Assembly (NCBI GenBank): GCA_017624715.1
Contig: JAGAMN010000007.1
Coordinates: 1 to 39,379 of the forward strand
DNA length: 39,379 nt
Origin: Oscillospiraceae bacterium
GTDB taxonomy: Bacteria > Bacillota > Clostridia > Oscillospirales > Oscillospiraceae
Reading direction: 5' to 3'
Of this stretch, positions 22,524 to 31,800 are shown piece after piece; position 1 is the first letter of the stretch; each line of letters starts with the position of its first letter. The notes under the pieces were generated by a model. The model searched no databases, was not told where the DNA came from, and was given only the letters and a program-made list of their open reading frames with translations. A program made the position numbers and the translations under genes.

Positions 22524-24952
22524 TGCAGATACAAAATCTGAACAAAACCTATGACCGCCGCAGCAAAAATGCCAACCATGTGCTGAAAGATGTGTCCTTT
22601 ACCTTGCCAAAGACCGGCTTTGTGTGTATTTTGGGCCCTTCCGGCTGCGGTAAAACAAGCCTTTTAAATGCCATCGGCGGCCTGGATCGGTTCGATAACG
22701 GCAACATCACCACCGAGGAACTTACCGTCAAGCAGTACGGCACCAGGAGCTTTGAAGCGCTGCGGAATCGGAGCTTCGGCTACATTTTCCAAAACTATTA
22801 TCTGCTCCAGGAGCACAGCGTGGCCTACAATGTGTACCTGGGTCTGCACAGCCTGGGGCTTTCCCATGAAGAAAAGCTCCGCCGGGTAAAGAAGGCCCTG
22901 GCGGCGGTGGACATGGAGCGGTATTTGCGGCGAAAGACCTCGGCGCTGTCCGGCGGTCAGCAGCAAAGAGTGGCCATCGCCCGGGCTCTGGCCCGGCAGC
23001 CCAGAGTGATCTTCGCCGACGAGCCCACCGGCAACCTGGACGAAGCCAATACAATAAATATATGTACATTACTCCGCAAGATCTCCAAGACCAGCCTGGT
23101 GGTGATGGTGACCCACGAGGAGCGGATCGCCAATTTCTTTGCTGACCGGATCATCCGGCTGGAAGAAGGAAGAATCGCTTCCGACCGGGAAATTCAAGAT
23201 CGGGCGGCCTTGGAAACTGAGCAGGGCAACACCCTGTATGCCGGTGATTATCAGGAGCAGACCCTGTCCTGCGATGGGGTGCAGCTGCGGTTTTTGCAGA
23301 AAGAGGGCGCAGCCCCTGTAAATCTGCAGGTCATTGCCCTGGAAGACCGGGTCATTATCAAGCTGGACGACAGTCGGGGCGTGTCCTGCGGCAGTTCCGC
23401 AGAAAATCCGATGCTGCTGGAAGGCAAGCGACCGGTGCTCACATTGGAGCATGTGGAGCAGACACGAATTCCGGAACCGGACCGGGATGAAGCGAAGCCT
23501 GTCCGTGCCGGCAGGGGATTGACCTTCTCAATGATGTTCCGGGAGGCAACCCAACTGATGCGGGGCAAATCCGCCCGTCGGTTCGGCACCTGGTTCTTTA
23601 TGGTGATCCTCACGGTGCTGACGGTGCTGACTTTGGGGGATTATTTGACCGTATCTTCCGTAGATCCCCATGAATTTATCAAAACCGACTCCCATATTTT
23701 GGAAGTCCGGCTGGAGCGGGGCAGCAAATTGGGGGCCCAGCATTCCTCCATTACCCCCACGGTGCAGCAGTACTTAAGCTATGTGGAAACCCTGGGTGAC
23801 ATGGAATTGCTGCCCTATACACCGCTCAATCCTCAACTCAGCAGCAAGGTCTTCCTGCAAATGGGCACCCAGACTGTCAGTCTGGGCAAATTCAGCTACA
23901 TTCCGGCAGAATATATGCCGTCGGAGGATCTGATCATGGGCAGACTGCCCCAAGGCCCTGAGGAAGTGGCGGTGGATCGGTGGGTTTTGGATGCTGTGCT
24001 GCAGCAGGATGGCATCCTGCAAAACAGCATCGGTGATATTTCCTTCTTCCTGGACCGGGAAATCGGTTTTTCCAAAAGGGATTACACCGCCCGGATCGTG
24101 GGCATCACCGACAGCGGTGAAGCGGCCATGTATGTGCCCCGGACGGCCTTTGCCTGCCTGGGTGTCAACAGCATTCAGGCCATGACACTGTCGGAGCTGC
24201 AGTATCTGTTCCCAGGCATGTATGACGATATGGTGTTGGAGGAAACGGAGTGCCTGATCACTACCAAGGTAGCCGCAGGCCCGGGCAGCATTCTGAATAT
24301 CCGCAACCGGCAGTTTGTGGTAAAGGATCGGCTGATCGTTCCGCTGAACACCAATTATGTGGTATCGGACGAGAACATGAAAAACCTCTACCGGGATATG
24401 ATCACCGAGCGGTTTTGGCTGTACTGCCCGGATAAAACGGCTGCAAAGCAGCTGCTGGCGCAGTCCCTGCCTGCAGACTTAGAGGGCAAGCTCCAAATCA
24501 CGGTCATTGATGATTACACCACCTCCTGGGAGGCATATACCCAGGCATCTCATATGAAAGCCGATGCCCGAACCATCGTGACAGTTACGGTAATGATATT
24601 GGCGGCGGTGATGCTGTACCTGCTGCGCAGAGCTCAGGTTCACACCCGGATCGAGCTGCTGGCGGTGTACCGGCTGCTGGGTATTCCCAAGGGGAAGCTC
24701 TCTGCCATTTTCTCCATGGAAAGCCTGATGCAGTTTGCCCTCAGCGCCCTGCCCGCCGCGGCAGTTACCTGGGGTGTGGTGACGGTGCTGACCAAAATCG
24801 AGGACATTGCCTTTGCCATGGTGCTGCCCTGGCAGGCGGCGCTCTTGTGTGCGGTGGTGATTTTTGTTTACCATTTACTGGTAAGTCTGATCCCATTGTA
24901 CCGCTTGCTGGCTCTGCCCCCGGCACAACTGGCATCAAAATTTGATTTATGA
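22523..24952 (+). CDS. MacB-like ABC transporter, ATPase-permease fusion (second subunit)
   Basis: An 809-residue partner of the preceding protein; its ATG shares an A with the upstream TGA, and AAAGGAGG lies 12 nt before it. The ATPase domain (1-225) has Walker A GPSGCGKTS (38-46), signature LSGGQQQRV (from 142), Walker B VIFADEPTG and switch His MVTHEE. Between ATPase and helix 1 (near 350-375) is an extra stretch of about 120 residues (about 230-345) that looks beta-rich (YAGDYQEQTLSC, VNLQVIALEDRVIIKLDD) and is not in standard MacB. An extracellular domain (about 380-680) and three more helices (near 684, 735 and 770) follow. The in-frame extension upstream to 22325 overlaps the first gene and is rejected. 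Confidence 0.9.
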   Translation: MQIQNLNKTYDRRSKNANHVLKDVSFTLPKTGFVCILGPSGCGKTSLLNAIGGLDRFDNGNITTEELTVKQYGTRSFEALRNRSFGYIFQNYYLLQEHSVAYNVYLGLHSLGLSHEEKLRRVKKALAAVDMERYLRRKTSALSGGQQQRVAIARALARQPRVIFADEPTGNLDEANTINICTLLRKISKTSLVVMVTHEERIANFFADRIIRLEEGRIASDREIQDRAALETEQGNTLYAGDYQEQTLSCDGVQLRFLQKEGAAPVNLQVIALEDRVIIKLDDSRGVSCGSSAENPMLLEGKRPVLTLEHVEQTRIPEPDRDEAKPVRAGRGLTFSMMFREATQLMRGKSARRFGTWFFMVILTVLTVLTLGDYLTVSSVDPHEFIKTDSHILEVRLERGSKLGAQHSSITPTVQQYLSYVETLGDMELLPYTPLNPQLSSKVFLQMGTQTVSLGKFSYIPAEYMPSEDLIMGRLPQGPEEVAVDRWVLDAVLQQDGILQNSIGDISFFLDREIGFSKRDYTARIVGITDSGEAAMYVPRTAFACLGVNSIQAMTLSELQYLFPGMYDDMVLEETECLITTKVAAGPGSILNIRNRQFVVKDRLIVPLNTNYVVSDENMKNLYRDMITERFWLYCPDKTAAKQLLAQSLPADLEGKLQITVIDDYTTSWEAYTQASHMKADARTIVTVTVMILAAVMLYLLRRAQVHTRIELLAVYRLLGIPKGKLSAIFSMESLMQFALSALPAAAVTWGVVTVLTKIEDIAFAMVLPWQAALLCAVVIFVYHLLVSLIPLYRLLALPPAQLASKFDL

Positions 24953-24994
24953 TACAGATTTTGTGAAAAAAGTATAGATTTTCAAAAATCACAC

Positions 24995-25003
24995 TGCTAT
25001 AAT
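24995..25003 (+). promoter_or_regulatory. Extended -10 promoter of the dehydrogenase-kinase operon
   Basis: TGCTATAAT (TATAAT at 24998-25003); the -35 region is poor. Confidence 0.6.
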
Positions 25004-25040
25004 GAAAATGACATCAAATAAAAACCAGGAGGTACATACT

Positions 25041-26114
25041 ATGGCAATTCCCAAGACAATGAAGGCCCTGGTGGCCTACGACAAGGACGATTACAAGTTG
25101 GAGCTGAACTACCCCACCCCCGAGTGCGGCCCCGATGACATTATTATTAAGGTAGAAGCCTGCGGCATCTGCGCCGGCGACCTGAAGTGCAGCCACGGCG
25201 CTGCTATGTTCTGGGGCGACGATGTACAGCCCAGCTGGGTCAAGCCTCCCTTTATCCCCGGCCACGAGTTCTTCGGCCGCGTGGCAGAGGTTGGCGAAAA
25301 TGTCACCGAGTTCAAGATCGGCGACCGCATCACCGCTGACCAGATCGTTCCCTGCGGCGAGTGCAAGTTCTGCAAGACCGGCCGGTACTGGATGTGCCAG
25401 CCTCACAACATCTTCGGCTTCCAGTCCACCAACAACGGCGGTATGGCCGAGTATGTCCGTTACCCCAAGCAGAGCGTCATCGCCCGTGTTCCCGATGAAA
25501 TGAGCATCGAGGATGCCCTGCTCATCGAGCCCTACGGCTGCTCCAAGCACGCTGTTGACCGTGCAAACATCACCAACGAGGATGTCGTGGTCATTTCCGG
25601 TGCAGGCACTCTGGGTCTGGGTATGATCACCTACGCAAGAATGAAGAACCCCAAGCTGCTGATCGCCCTGGATATGCAGGACAACCGCCTGGAGAAGGCT
25701 AAGGAATTCGGCGCTGACCTGGTGTTCAACCCCGGCAAGTGCAATGTGGTGGACGAGATCATGGCGCTGACCGAGAATTACGGCTGTGACATCTACATTG
25801 AGGCCACCGGCAACCCCGCATCCGTTGTGCAGGGCCTGAGCATGATCCGTAAGCTGGGTACTTTCGTAGAGTTCTCCGTCTTCGGCAAGGAGACCACCGT
25901 AGACTGGTCCATCATCGGCGACCGCAAGGAGCTGGATGTTCTGGGCGCTCACCTGAGCCCCTATGCTTACCCCTTTGTCATTGACAATATCGTCAAGGGC
26001 AACCTGAAGACCAATGGCGTCGTTTCCAAGATCTTCAAGCTGGAGGATTGGGAAGAGGCCTTCGACTACGCTACCGGCAAGTACGGCGATTTCAAGGTTG
26101 CATTTGTATTCTAA
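25041..26114 (+). CDS. Zinc-dependent medium-chain dehydrogenase (polyol type)
   Basis: A 357-residue medium-chain dehydrogenase/reductase. The catalytic zinc ligands are C41 (ACGICAGD) and the PGHEFFGRV His-Glu pair. The structural zinc is bound by the four Cys of PCGECKFCKTGRYWMC. A Rossmann motif (SGAGTLGLGMI) and an acidic residue after the second strand (IALDMQDN) suggest NAD use. The conserved IEPYGCSKHAVDRA segment is close to sorbitol/threitol/erythritol dehydrogenases. With the FGGY kinase 12 nt downstream it should oxidise a polyol to a ketose that the kinase then phosphorylates. Which polyol is unknown. The start at 25041 has CCAGGAGG upstream; an earlier in-frame ATG overlaps the promoter. 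Confidence 0.88.
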   Translation: MAIPKTMKALVAYDKDDYKLELNYPTPECGPDDIIIKVEACGICAGDLKCSHGAAMFWGDDVQPSWVKPPFIPGHEFFGRVAEVGENVTEFKIGDRITADQIVPCGECKFCKTGRYWMCQPHNIFGFQSTNNGGMAEYVRYPKQSVIARVPDEMSIEDALLIEPYGCSKHAVDRANITNEDVVVISGAGTLGLGMITYARMKNPKLLIALDMQDNRLEKAKEFGADLVFNPGKCNVVDEIMALTENYGCDIYIEATGNPASVVQGLSMIRKLGTFVEFSVFGKETTVDWSIIGDRKELDVLGAHLSPYAYPFVIDNIVKGNLKTNGVVSKIFKLEDWEEAFDYATGKYGDFKVAFVF

Positions 26115-26126
26115 GGAGGTATCTTT

Positions 26127-27704
26127 ATGACCCCCAACCAGGCGATTCTCGCCGGAAAAACCGCCCTGGGTATCGAGCTGGGCTCTACCCGGATCAAGGC
26201 GGTGCTCATCGGACACGACCACCAGGTTCTGGCTACCGGCTCTTTCAGCTGGGAAAACCGATTAGAAAATGACCTGTGGACCTATCATCTTTCCGACGCA
26301 GTCCGCGGTGTGCAAATTAGCTTTGCGGAATTGGCAAAAAATGTCAAGAATCAGTACGGCGTGGCGTTGACCACTGTAGGTACTATCGGCATTTCCGGCA
26401 TGATGCACGGCTATCTGTCACTGGATGCAAATGGCAACCAGCTTGCCCCCTTCCTGACCTGGCGCAACACCAATACCGCCCAGGCGGCAGATGCGCTGAC
26501 GGAGCTGTTCCAGTTCAACATTCCCCTGCGCTGGAGCATTTCCCACCTGTACCAGGCAATGCTGGAAAAGCGGGCGCATGTGGGCGATATAGCGCACATC
26601 ACAACTTTGTCCGGCTACATTCACTACCTGCTGACCGGAGAAGTGGTTATCGGTATCGGTGAAGCCTCCGGTATGTTCCCCATCGATTCCACAATTTTGG
26701 ATTACGACGGCAATATGCTGACCCGGTTCGACGGCTTGGCCAAGAAGATGGGCTACGGCTGGGATATCCGTAAGGTGCTGCCCAAGGTGCTGTCCGCCGG
26801 CGCGGATGCCGGTGTACTGACTGCGGAAGGTGCAAAGCTGCTGGATCCCACCGGTGTTCTGCAGCCTGGCATTCCTATGGTTCCTCCGGAGGGTGACGCA
26901 GGCACAGGCATGGTGGCTACCAATTCTGTAGCTGCCGGCACCGGTAATGTGTCTGCCGGTACTTCCATCTTTACCATGGTGGTGCTGGAAAAGGCGCTGA
27001 GCAAGCTCTACCGGGATATCGACATGGTCACTACCCCCAGCGGCCTGCCCGTTGCCATGGTACACTGCAACAACGGCGCATCGGAGCTGGACGGCTGGAT
27101 GGGCATGTTCTCCCAGCTGGCAAAGCTGCTGGGTGCGGATACGGAAGACCTGTACGGCAAGCTGTTCAATGAAAGCCTGAAGGGCGATGCCGATTGCGGC
27201 GGACTGCTGCTTTACAACTATGTTTCCGGCGAGCCCATTTGCGGCCTGAACGACGGACGGCCGCTGCTGGTCCGACCCAAGGACAGCAAGCTGAGCCTTG
27301 CCAACTTTATGCGCAGCCAGATCTATGGCGTTTGGGCATCCCTGGCAGTGGGCATGCAGATTTTCACCGATGAGAAGGTGAATGTCCGCCGACTCACCGG
27401 TCACGGTGGCCTGTTCAAGACCCCCGGTGTTGCCCAGCGGTATCTGGCCGCGGCGGTAAATTCTGCTGTAACGGTCATGAAGACTGCCGGTGAAGGTGGC
27501 CCCTACGGCATGGCACTGCTGGCAGCCTACCGAAGCGTCCGGGAGCAGATGCCTTTGGAAGATTTCCTGGAAAAGGAAGTCTTTGCTGGGGCAGAGTCTA
27601 CGACCCTGCAGCCGGAGCAGTCCGAGGTGGCGGCCTTTGCCGACTACCTTGCCCGGTATCAAAAAGCCCTGGCGCTGGAACACTGCGCTGTAGAAACTGT
27701 ATAA
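26127..27704 (+). CDS. FGGY-family carbohydrate kinase
   Basis: A 525-residue sugar kinase. The N-terminal ATPase fold starts LGIELGSTRIKAVLIG (about 13-28). ISGMMHGYLSLD and FLTWRNTNT are substrate-side motifs, LSGYIHYLLTGE is the hinge helix, and D257 in PEGDAGTG is the probable catalytic base. The second domain has GTGNVSAGTSIFTMV and the nucleotide motif LTGHGGLFKTPGVAQ. It transfers phosphate from ATP to a keto sugar, probably a tetrulose, pentulose or hexulose produced by the adjacent dehydrogenase. AAGGAGG overlaps the dehydrogenase stop, so the pair is co-translated. No transporter or aldolase is adjacent, so the pathway is incomplete here. Confidence 0.88.
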   Translation: MTPNQAILAGKTALGIELGSTRIKAVLIGHDHQVLATGSFSWENRLENDLWTYHLSDAVRGVQISFAELAKNVKNQYGVALTTVGTIGISGMMHGYLSLDANGNQLAPFLTWRNTNTAQAADALTELFQFNIPLRWSISHLYQAMLEKRAHVGDIAHITTLSGYIHYLLTGEVVIGIGEASGMFPIDSTILDYDGNMLTRFDGLAKKMGYGWDIRKVLPKVLSAGADAGVLTAEGAKLLDPTGVLQPGIPMVPPEGDAGTGMVATNSVAAGTGNVSAGTSIFTMVVLEKALSKLYRDIDMVTTPSGLPVAMVHCNNGASELDGWMGMFSQLAKLLGADTEDLYGKLFNESLKGDADCGGLLLYNYVSGEPICGLNDGRPLLVRPKDSKLSLANFMRSQIYGVWASLAVGMQIFTDEKVNVRRLTGHGGLFKTPGVAQRYLAAAVNSAVTVMKTAGEGGPYGMALLAAYRSVREQMPLEDFLEKEVFAGAESTTLQPEQSEVAAFADYLARYQKALALEHCAVETV

Positions 27705-27715
27705 AGAACCGACCC

Positions 27716-27749
27716 AACCCGGGGTGTGCAAACGCACGCCCCGGGTTTT
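27716..27749 (+). terminator. Terminator of the dehydrogenase-kinase operon
   Basis: A 14-bp stem with one G-T pair (27716-27729 with 27734-27747) followed by T. Confidence 0.9.
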
Positions 27750-27771
27750 CTGTCCCTGCATATATTTATTT

Positions 27772-27843
27772 GTAGGGGAGGGTCTTGACCCTCCCTCGGG
27801 TATTTGTACCGTTGTCGGTGGGAGGATCAAGACCCTCCCCTAC
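27772..27843. repeat. Palindromic repeat, family A
   Basis: Ends GTAGGGGAGGGTC and GACCCTCCCCTAC, with inner mini-palindromes as in the other copies. It lies between the kinase terminator and the TetR promoter. Confidence 0.85.
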
Positions 27844-27966
27844 GGAACCAAATGGGGTTGAGGCGCTGTCATCCTGAGCAGAGGGGACAGATTGCACAAA
27901 AACGGCAGGCTGAATTGGTTAATTTGTAAATATTTTAAAATTTGGAAAAATTCAACAAAAAGAATA

Positions 27967-27995
27967 TTGACAAATTTTAGTACGCGTACTACAAT
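27967..27995 (+). promoter_or_regulatory. Strong promoter of the TetR-adhesin operon
   Basis: TTGACA (27967-27972), 17-bp spacer, TACAAT (27990-27995). The -35 box is perfect and the -10 box has five of six matches. Confidence 0.92.
27978..27991. promoter_or_regulatory. Probable TetR operator
   Basis: A perfect 14-bp palindrome, TAGTACGCGTACTA, in the promoter spacer and overlapping the first two bases of the -10 box. Binding there would block RNA polymerase. The adjacent TetR-type gene is the obvious ligand (inference). Confidence 0.7.
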
Positions 27996-28013
27996 AGAAT
28001 TGCTACAAAACCT

Positions 28014-28030
28014 CGGACAAATTTTGTCCG
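28014..28030. promoter_or_regulatory. Second inverted repeat in the TetR leader
   Basis: CGGACAAA and its exact complement TTTGTCCG flank one base, 16 bp before the ribosome binding site. The one-base centre makes a stable RNA hairpin unlikely, so a protein site is more plausible. Its sequence differs from the promoter palindrome. Confidence 0.45.
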
Positions 28031-28059
28031 CTTTAAAAACAAGACAGGAGGAAACGACC

Positions 28060-28755
28060 GTGGCCAGAATCAATAAAAGCGCATTGACAAAGCTGGAAAT
28101 CATCCAGGTAGCGTCAAGATTATTCCTGACTGAGGGATACTCCAATACCTCCATTAAAATGGTGTGCAAAGAGTTGGATATGAGTCCCGGCAATGTGACT
28201 TTCTATTTCCCTACGAAGGAGCATCTGCTGGCAGAACTGGTAGAACTTCTGTGTATGTATCAATGGAAACGGATGGAAATCGAAGCCGACGAGGGGATCA
28301 GCTCCATTATGGCGATCTGCCTGGAATTTACTGCTATGGCCACCATGTGCGAAGATCCCATTGCAAGAGACTTTCTCCGGTCGGCCTATACCAGCGACCT
28401 CTGCCTGGATATCATTCGCAGCAACGATGCCGACCGGGCCAAGAGGGTGTTTGGACAGTACCGACCCAACTGGAACCATGAACAGTATGTGGAGGCTGAG
28501 ATCCTGGTGTCCGGTGTGGAATATGCCACGCTGATGACTGCAGGCGAGCCGGTCTCCCTGGAGTACCGCATCTCCGGTGCTCTGCACAACATCCTGGGTG
28601 TCTATGGCGTCCCCCCGGAAGTACGGGAAATGAAGATCAAAAAAGTGTTTGCCATGGATTACCGCAATCTCGGCAAGAAAATCCTTTCGGAATTTAAACA
28701 ATATGTAGAAGACTCCAATGAGCAGGCGTTTATGGATCTGCTTCGCAGAGCATGA
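28060..28755 (+). CDS. TetR/AcrR-family transcriptional regulator
   Basis: A 231-residue dimeric DNA-binding protein. The helix-turn-helix lies at about 10-57: LTKLEIIQVASRLFLTEGYS, then SIKMVCKELDMSPGNVTFYF and PTKEHLLAELVELL. The C-terminal ligand/dimer domain (about 60-231) is helical and not assignable to a ligand. The start is GTG at 28060 with CAGGAGG 8 nt upstream; the open frame runs further back through the promoter, which cannot be coding. A palindrome in its own promoter points to autoregulation. The stop is 10 nt before the first possible start of the giant surface protein and no terminator lies between, so it probably controls that protein. Confidence 0.9.
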   Translation: MARINKSALTKLEIIQVASRLFLTEGYSNTSIKMVCKELDMSPGNVTFYFPTKEHLLAELVELLCMYQWKRMEIEADEGISSIMAICLEFTAMATMCEDPIARDFLRSAYTSDLCLDIIRSNDADRAKRVFGQYRPNWNHEQYVEAEILVSGVEYATLMTAGEPVSLEYRISGALHNILGVYGVPPEVREMKIKKVFAMDYRNLGKKILSEFKQYVEDSNEQAFMDLLRRA

Positions 28756-28825
28756 GGTTACCGCTATGAATGAAACAAAAGTAAATCGCTTTGAGGAACT
28801 TGAAAAAAAGAAGGAGTTGAGGAAA

Positions 28826-31800
28826 ATGACGGCAAAGAAGTATTCTCCCTTCCACCGTATGATCGCTGCCATTTTGAGCCTGGTACTGGTATTTTCCCTG
28901 GCACCGACCTTTGTCTTTGCCGCCGAAACCCAGTCCGCCGATCGCCTGGGTATCGTCGCCGGCAGCAAGGTTGCTGACGATCCCACCAGCGACGATTGGA
29001 TTCAGTATTTCGGCCCCAACAAGATGGACACCGAATTTGCCGGTGCCGTCTGGACAGATAAGTCTGTTTTCACAGGTGAAAGCAGTCTGCTGCCCGGCGT
29101 TAAGCTGAGCAATTCCAACAATTTCCTGGTTGCGCTGTCCGCTTTGGCAGCCAACTACACCATCACCGGCCATGCCACTGTACCCACCGACACCATGCTG
29201 GTGCTGGACCTGTCCGGCTCCATGCTGATCGATGAGGAGTACGGCCCCTTCCAGAACGGCTGGATGGTTGACGGCATCGATGTATCCAACGTTGCCGCAA
29301 TGCTGGATGCCACCAACGCTGCCATCGATACTCTGATGACCCAGAATAAGAACAACCGCGTTGGCGTCATTCTTTACTCCGGCAACACCTCCACCGGCTC
29401 TGCTGCCACCGCCTCCACCGCCACCGTGATCCTGCCCCTGGGCAGATATGACGGTGTTGACGCAAACGGCAAGACCGAGTACCTGAGCCTGGAGGCCACC
29501 GCCACCACCCGGTACATCTACGAAAACCTGGGAACCAACCGCAGACCCAACTGGCAGCCCACCGACCAGCAGGTGACCTACTACACCGGCAATGTAAATG
29601 TCAAGGTTGCCACCGGTCTGAAGATCGAAAAAGGTGACGAAGTCGAGGATGCTTCCAAGCGGGTCAACGGCGGTACTTACATCCAGAACGGCCTTTACAA
29701 GGCTTTGCAGGAGTTCCTGAAGGTCACCGACACCGTGGTACCTGAGGGCAATGCCCAGGCCGGCGCACAGCGTATGCCCGTTCTGGTTCTGATGAGCGAC
29801 GGTGCACCCACCATTGCTACCACCGACTATACCAATGTTGGCGATTCTAATGTAGGCTCCGGCAACGGCACCAACGACCGGATCACCATGCTGACCCAGC
29901 TGACTGCCGCCTATGTCAGAGGCGCGATCATTAACCATTATAAAGAAAGCTCCGGCGACAAGCAGGATATGCTGTTCCTGACCTTGGGTCTGGGCACCAG
30001 CTCCAATGCCGCCGCTACCGATACGCTGTATCCCGCCGGCAGCGACACCGATCTGAGCGGCTACTGGGATACCTACCTGGCAGCAACCGCCGGCAATGAT
30101 ATCACCATTACCATCGACGACATAGACCTGACCGTGGAGCGCAATGCTCTGGTCAGCGAAATGAACTATGTGGATAAGTACTTCTACGCAGCGGATGCTG
30201 AAGGCATGATCCACTCCTTTGAAGAGATTGTCAGCGAGATCCAGCTGAAGGCCGATACCTATAACACCCTGGTCTCCGGCGGCGATGCGGATATTTCCGG
30301 CTATATCACCTTTGAAGATGAGCTGGGCGAGTTGATGGAAGTCTATAAGGTGCAGGGCATCCTGATGAGCGACGGCAACGGCGGTGTGGTTCTGTACACC
30401 GGCAAGGGCATTGCTCAGGGTATGACAACCGGCACTCTGGGTACTGTGGACGGCGCTACCGACCGTGGCAATGAGCTGGTCCGCACGGTTAAGGAGCGGA
30501 TCCCCGGTCTGACTACTTCCACCGCCCAGCAGCTGATCAACAATGCATACAACGATCAGCAGCTCTACTACGAAAACGACTCCAACTGGAGCAACTACAT
30601 TGGCTGGTATGCAGATGCCGACGGCAATTACGTTGGCTTCTGGGATAAGGATTCCGGCTACGAAAATGCTCCCGCCGGTGCTGTTTATGCCAACAAGTCC
30701 TACGGCTATCTGGGCGTTGAGGGCGACAGCGATATGATGCACGTGGTGGTGCAGGTCCGTACCAACCTGAAGACCAAGCACCAGACTGTGTATTTCAAGA
30801 TCCCTGCAGCGCTGATTCCTACTGTTACTTACAATGTGACCCTGGATAAGGATGACACCACCAAGGTCGAATCCCTGACCCGTGAAGATGCGCTGCCTAT
30901 GCAGCTGGTCTTCGAGGTTGGCCTGCGCTCCGATCTGAATGCTGTCAATCTGGAAGCCAAGATCGCTGAACACGTAGCAAATGGCGGCCATGTTCATAAG
31001 AATGCCGACGGCACCTACTCCTTCTACACCAACTCCTGGGCCATCGGCAATGACCTCAACGGCAACGGCATTCCTGATCCCAACGAAGTGGAATCCGCCG
31101 TTGTGGCAGAATCCCACTTCAACCCGGCTCTGGATAACGGCCGCTTCTACTTCACCGAGGATACCCTGGTGCTGGATGCCAACGGCAATGTTGTCACCGG
31201 CAACACCAAGCCTGCCGGCACCACCTATCAGCACACCCGGGCCATCTACAACGCAACCGAAAAGACCTACATCTATATGCCCATGTCCGCAGAGACCGTG
31301 GCCAAGGCAAAGCGCAACGCCGACGGCCAGTGGTACATTCCTGCCGGTTCTCCCTACCTGGAGTGGAGCCGCTTCCGCTTCAACAAGGGCGAGAACAAAA
31401 CCGGCACTTTGGGCTATACCTTCGTGCCCGCCGCATTCTCTAACAATATTTCGGGCATTGATATCTATGCCTTCCTGGGCAACAACGGCACATTGAAGCT
31501 GGCCCCTGCCACCGGTATTACTCTGACCAAGAAGGTAGACGGCGTCATCGCTGATGCGGAAAGCTACACCTTCACCGTCAGCGTTCCTGCCGGTGTGACC
31601 GCCAATCCCATCGTCACCGATGCCAATGGCGATCCTATCCCCGGCATCACCACCACCGCTTTCGCAAACGGCAGCTTTGACCTGACCATCCCTGCTGATG
31701 TCACCGCTTACATTACCGGTATTCCTGCCGGTACCAATGTGACCATCACCGAGAAGCTCCTGGGTGACTACCATGTATCCGGAATCACCGTGAACGGTAT

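Noticed and set aside
20178-24952. BceAB-type bacitracin exporter
   Set aside because: Each protein is a single ATPase-permease chain with four helices (MacB-like), not a ten-helix BceB permease, and no Bce-type kinase is adjacent.
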